A stretch of 7,962 nucleotides of DNA. It comes from Dehalococcoidia bacterium (GTDB lineage Bacteria; Chloroflexota; Dehalococcoidia; GIF9; AB-539-J10). Shown here piece after piece: positions 6,604-7,962 of the stretch. Below the pieces are notes generated by a model. It was not told where the DNA came from. It ran no database searches and saw only the letters and a list, made by a program, of their open reading frames with translations. The position numbers and the translations under genes are program-made. The stretch is taken from positions 1 to 7,962 of the forward strand of contig JAUVYD010000061.1 of the NCBI GenBank assembly GCA_030603265.1, given 5' to 3'. The stretch's first letter is position 1. Every line of letters begins with the position of its first letter.

Positions 6604-6939
6604 ATGTCTGCACGGGCGACGGTTCCTGAAGCGGATGCTGCGCCCCGGGTCTGTATGAAAGACGTCGTGAACATAGTCCGGGCCCTGTCCGCGGATACGC
6701 GGCTGCGAGTGCTGCAACTCCTCCGGGGCAGGGAGATGAGCTCCTCGGAGCTGCAGCAGATGCTGGATGTTCCGCGCCAGACGGTCTCGTACCACTTGCA
6801 TGTGCTTGAGGCCGGCGGGCTCGTCACATCGAAGCGTGAGGGCCGTCGTATCTTGTACTCTCCGTCCATCCCTGCCGTGGCCGATGCGGAGGGTGAGTTC
6901 GAGCGCTTCCTCGAACACGCACTTGGCGATGTTTGCTAG
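6604..6939 (+). CDS. ArsR-like winged-helix transcriptional regulator
   Basis: A 111-residue DNA-binding protein with the ArsR-type fold. Helix one and two are DVVNIVRALSADTRLRVLQLL (20-40); then REMSSSELQQMLDV (43-56), the recognition helix PRQTVSYHLHVLEAGGL (57-73) and a beta wing VTSKREGRRILYS (74-86), ending in a dimerisation helix (about 96-109). The ELCVCDL-type metal site of ArsR/SmtB sensors is absent; the only Cys are C17 and the C-terminal C111. It may therefore sense redox state or a small molecule, or respond to no ligand. ATG 6604 is the chosen start, though no clear SD precedes it; ATG 6655 (residue 18) would give a tighter family-like start but also lacks an SD. It is divergent from the DUF3795 cluster over 130 bp, the usual arrangement for a regulator with its target. 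Confidence 0.87.
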   Translation: MSARATVPEADAAPRVCMKDVVNIVRALSADTRLRVLQLLRGREMSSSELQQMLDVPRQTVSYHLHVLEAGGLVTSKREGRRILYSPSIPAVADAEGEFERFLEHALGDVC

Positions 6940-7004
6940 CTGTCGAGTCGGACCTTGCCTGCCTCCTTCATCTTCAGCGCTCCCCTCTTCATGTTGTTGT
7001 CCAT
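6936..7004 (-). CDS. Possible 22-residue small protein, unknown
   Basis: The - strand ATG at 7004 opens MDNNMKRGALKMKEAGKVRL plus Asp-Ser and stops at TAG 6938-6936. An in-frame TGA lies upstream, so it is a free-standing frame. An SD-like AGAGGA sits 8 nt before the ATG, and most third codon positions are G or C, as in the neighbouring genes. Its stop and the regulator's stop share one CTAG palindrome (6936-6939), so the two genes would converge with a 4-nt overlap. The peptide is very basic. No family is recognised and a frame of this size can arise by chance. Confidence 0.22.
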   Translation of the reverse strand: MDNNMKRGALKMKEAGKVRLDS

Positions 7005-7135
7005 CGAAAATGTCCTCTTGGGAGATCAGCGGTCCTGTCACCTCCGCCCTGTGGCGGCATGGACACTGACTGTTCGTGGTGCGGGCGGGTTCAGGACCCA
7101 CCCTTGGGGGAGTGTGTGGGGCCATCCGACTGTTG

Positions 7136-7155
7136 GGGCGGTTCGCGAACCGCCC
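7136..7155. repeat. Perfect 20-nt palindrome (unit B of the cluster)
   Basis: GGGCGGTTCG and its exact complement CGAACCGCCC are joined without a spacer, with core TTCGCGAA. A perfect 10-bp dyad is not expected by chance in a window of this size. Confidence 0.7.
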
Positions 7156-7309
7156 GGCGGCTGACGAAGGTCACGGCAACAGCACATGGTTGCCCGTGGG
7201 GACGTGGTGGAGGTTCGTGATGCAGGGGCCATGGCATGCCTGGCCCGTCGCCCTGTCGTCACACAGCATCGCAAAGGCCAACACAGCCCTGAACGACACA
7301 CTGCCCTAC

Positions 7310-7329
7310 GGGCGCGGCATGCCGCGCCC
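7310..7329. repeat. Perfect 20-nt palindrome (unit E of the cluster)
   Basis: GGGCGCGGCA and its exact complement TGCCGCGCCC are joined without a spacer, with core GGCATGCC as in unit D. Direct repeats CCCTAC at 7304-7309 and 7328-7333 bracket it, which may mark the element boundary or an insertion footprint. Confidence 0.7.
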
Positions 7330-7471
7330 CTACAGTTACGATTGGTCTCGTGGACACCGGCCCCTTCCATCCCTTTCTGTTCAACGCCACCATCTCCTGC
7401 ATGCGGACATTTTCGCTGAACGCTTAGGGGAGGACAGAATCGTAGACCATCAACAGAGGCAATTCGCGCTA

Positions 7472-7501
7472 TTGACATATCAGGACGCTTGGTTTTAGAA
7501 T
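7472..7501 (+). promoter_or_regulatory. Sigma-70-type promoter reading rightward
   Basis: TTGACA (7472-7477) is a perfect -35 box, and TAGAAT (7496-7501) differs from the -10 consensus at one base, with an 18-nt spacer. The surrounding bases are more A/T-rich than the rest of the window. Transcription would begin near 7508, giving a leader of about 290 nt before the ATG at 7801, or a stand-alone small RNA. Confidence 0.5.
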
Positions 7502-7507
7502 CAATTT

Positions 7508-7800
7508 CGTGAACCTGCCGAGATTGGGTCATGTGCTTGGGTGTTTGAGGAAGGGGTGGTTGAAGGATAGGCGTTGAGTAGAAGCCAATGGGAAAATTCG
7601 ATGGGGTGGGGGGTGAGGTGTTGCTACTTTTATACGCGCGCCGCAGGTATCGTCTTTCCTCGCATAGCCCACAACGGCTCCTGTCTCTCTAGCCGCACTG
7701 GCTCGTCTCCGCTGACTAAACTGACAACGCTGCTCCCAGCGGCCTGCTCGTACGTCCTTTGCCGCGCATCCAATCTCAATGAAGTAGGGAAGGAGAGCCT
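7508..7800 (+). other. Putative long 5' leader, G-rich in its first half
   Basis: Non-coding stretch between the promoter and the gene at 7801. The + strand from about 7525 to 7620 is strongly purine/G-biased, with G-runs GGGG (7603-7606) and GGGGGG (7608-7613); the second half is pyrimidine-rich. A small stem CGCTG-CTCC-CAGCG lies at 7728-7741. No known riboswitch class, T-box or tRNA is recognised. Confidence 0.3.
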
Positions 7801-7962
7801 ATGACAAAAAGCATCGTGTCCATTCTCAGAACAGGTCAGAGTCCTGGCTATGAAGAAATCAGAGAGACAGTCCGGCAAGCCGTGGCCATGGCCGTAATCC
7901 GTGGATTGATGGAAAGGGTGGGTGTATGTGGGCTTTGCCGCCACGCTGAGGCGGTTTCTTGG
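7801..7962 (+). CDS. N-terminal fragment of a DUF362-like protein, cut by window edge
   Basis: ATG 7801 has a clear SD (AAGGAG, 5 nt upstream) and opens 54 codons with no stop up to the window edge. The first 30 residues, beginning MTKSIVSILRTGQSPGYEEI and running on to VRQAVAM, resemble the N terminus of DUF362 proteins, iron-sulfur-associated proteins of unclear function in anaerobes. After about residue 31 the usual 'GG...GD.VLIKPN' strand is not seen; the residues VIRGLMERVGVCGLCRHAEA look unrelated, without a convincing restoration in another frame. The gene may be divergent, frameshifted or decayed, or the similarity may be limited. Codons are more A/T-rich (ACA, AAA, AGA, GAA) than in the other genes, which fits recent transfer. 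Confidence 0.5.
   Translation, partial: MTKSIVSILRTGQSPGYEEIRETVRQAVAMAVIRGLMERVGVCGLCRHAEAVSW

Larger units (their letters stand above)
7083..7329. repeat. Cluster of five REP-like palindromic hairpins
   Basis: Five inverted repeats lie within 247 bp. (A) 7083-7103: GGGCGGGT and ACCCACCC, one mismatch, 5-nt loop. (B) 7136-7155: perfect 20-nt palindrome. (C) 7172-7198: CACGGCAAC and GTTGCCCGTG with one bulged C. (D) 7226-7246: GGGCCA, extra T, GGCATGCC, TGGCCC. (E) 7310-7329: perfect 20-nt palindrome. B, D and E share the plan GGGC-NN-(8-nt palindromic core)-NN-GCCC; D and E share the core GGCATGCC. E is flanked by CCCTAC on its left and CCCCTAC overlapping its right end. The shared design points to a family of dispersed REP/MITE-like elements rather than terminators. 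A role in transcription stop, mRNA stability or as transposase targets cannot be told from one locus. Confidence 0.68.
6940..7800. other. Long intergenic region with palindromes, promoter and leader
   Basis: Apart from the possible 22-residue frame at its left end, no frame here has protein-like composition or a family motif. The open frames on both strands are mainly translations of palindromic DNA. The left part (7083-7329) is a cluster of five hairpins. The stretch 7330-7470 shows nothing definite. A strong promoter lies at 7472-7501, followed by a G-rich leader up to the gene at 7801. Confidence 0.6.

Noticed and set aside
7087..7100. tRNA T-arm-like GGGTTCAGGACCC
   Set aside because: No acceptor, D or anticodon stems surround it; it is hairpin A of the palindrome cluster.
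6571..7125. 184-codon - strand frame
   Set aside because: Antisense to the ArsR-like regulator and extending into palindromic DNA; composition is not protein-like.
7083..7329. CRISPR array
   Set aside because: The units are palindromes of differing sequence at uneven spacing, not identical direct repeats with constant-length spacers.
7005..7415. 11-bp inverted repeat (CGAAAATGTCC at 7005-7015, GGACATTTTCG at 7405-7415) as ends of a mobile element
   Set aside because: A few 11-bp inverted matches are expected by chance in a window of this size, there is no flanking duplication and no transposase between them. It does bracket the palindrome cluster, so it is recorded.
7038..7532. Open frames on both strands (164 codons -, 140 codons + at 7076-7498)
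   Set aside because: They translate the palindrome cluster; repeated Arg/Pro/Gly pieces such as GRGMPRPY come from the hairpins themselves, and no SD precedes either.

Overview
The window looks like a piece of a GC-rich bacterial chromosome, roughly 60% G+C by eye, with standard code and ATG, GTG and TTG starts. The gene set is housekeeping and accessory: a glyoxalase II, PlsX, GalT, a TreT-type glycosyltransferase, a DUF3795 protein, a YbjQ protein and an ArsR-type regulator. PlsX and the Shine-Dalgarno (SD) sites mark it as bacterial. TreT, DUF3795 and the DUF362-like start at the right edge recall Chloroflexota (Dehalococcoidia-like) or other anaerobe genomes. That placement is a guess from gene content; there is no rRNA or other marker here.

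Layout: (1) 1-656, the 3' part of gloB on +. (2) 735-1481, a CPBP membrane protease on -, converging on gloB. (3) 1710-3962, a two-gene + operon, galT then treT, linked by 12 nt with the treT SD overlapping the galT stop. (4) 4017-5093 (or 5132), plsX on -, converging on treT and preceded by about 280 bp of non-coding, hairpin-rich DNA. (5) 5413-6473, a three-gene - strand cluster: DUF3795 Cys-rich protein, a 70-residue two-TM protein, and a YbjQ/UPF0145 protein. The last two overlap by 4 nt (ATGA). (6) 6604-6939, an ArsR-like winged-helix regulator on +, divergent from that cluster across 130 bp. (7) 6940-7800, about 860 bp without a convincing gene except one possible 22-residue ORF. It holds five REP-like hairpins (7083-7329), a near-consensus sigma-70 promoter (7472-7501) and a G-rich leader. 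(8) 7801-7962, the first 54 codons of a gene with a good SD, DUF362-like at its N terminus and cut by the window edge.

Functionally, GalT and TreT form a nucleotide-sugar/trehalose module: GalT exchanges UMP between hexose-1-phosphates, and TreT can use NDP-glucose to build trehalose. PlsX supplies acyl-phosphate for phospholipid synthesis. The DUF3795/two-TM/YbjQ cluster is probably one unit controlled by the divergent regulator; its function is not known. The least explained sequence is the palindrome cluster plus the promoter and long leader at the right end.
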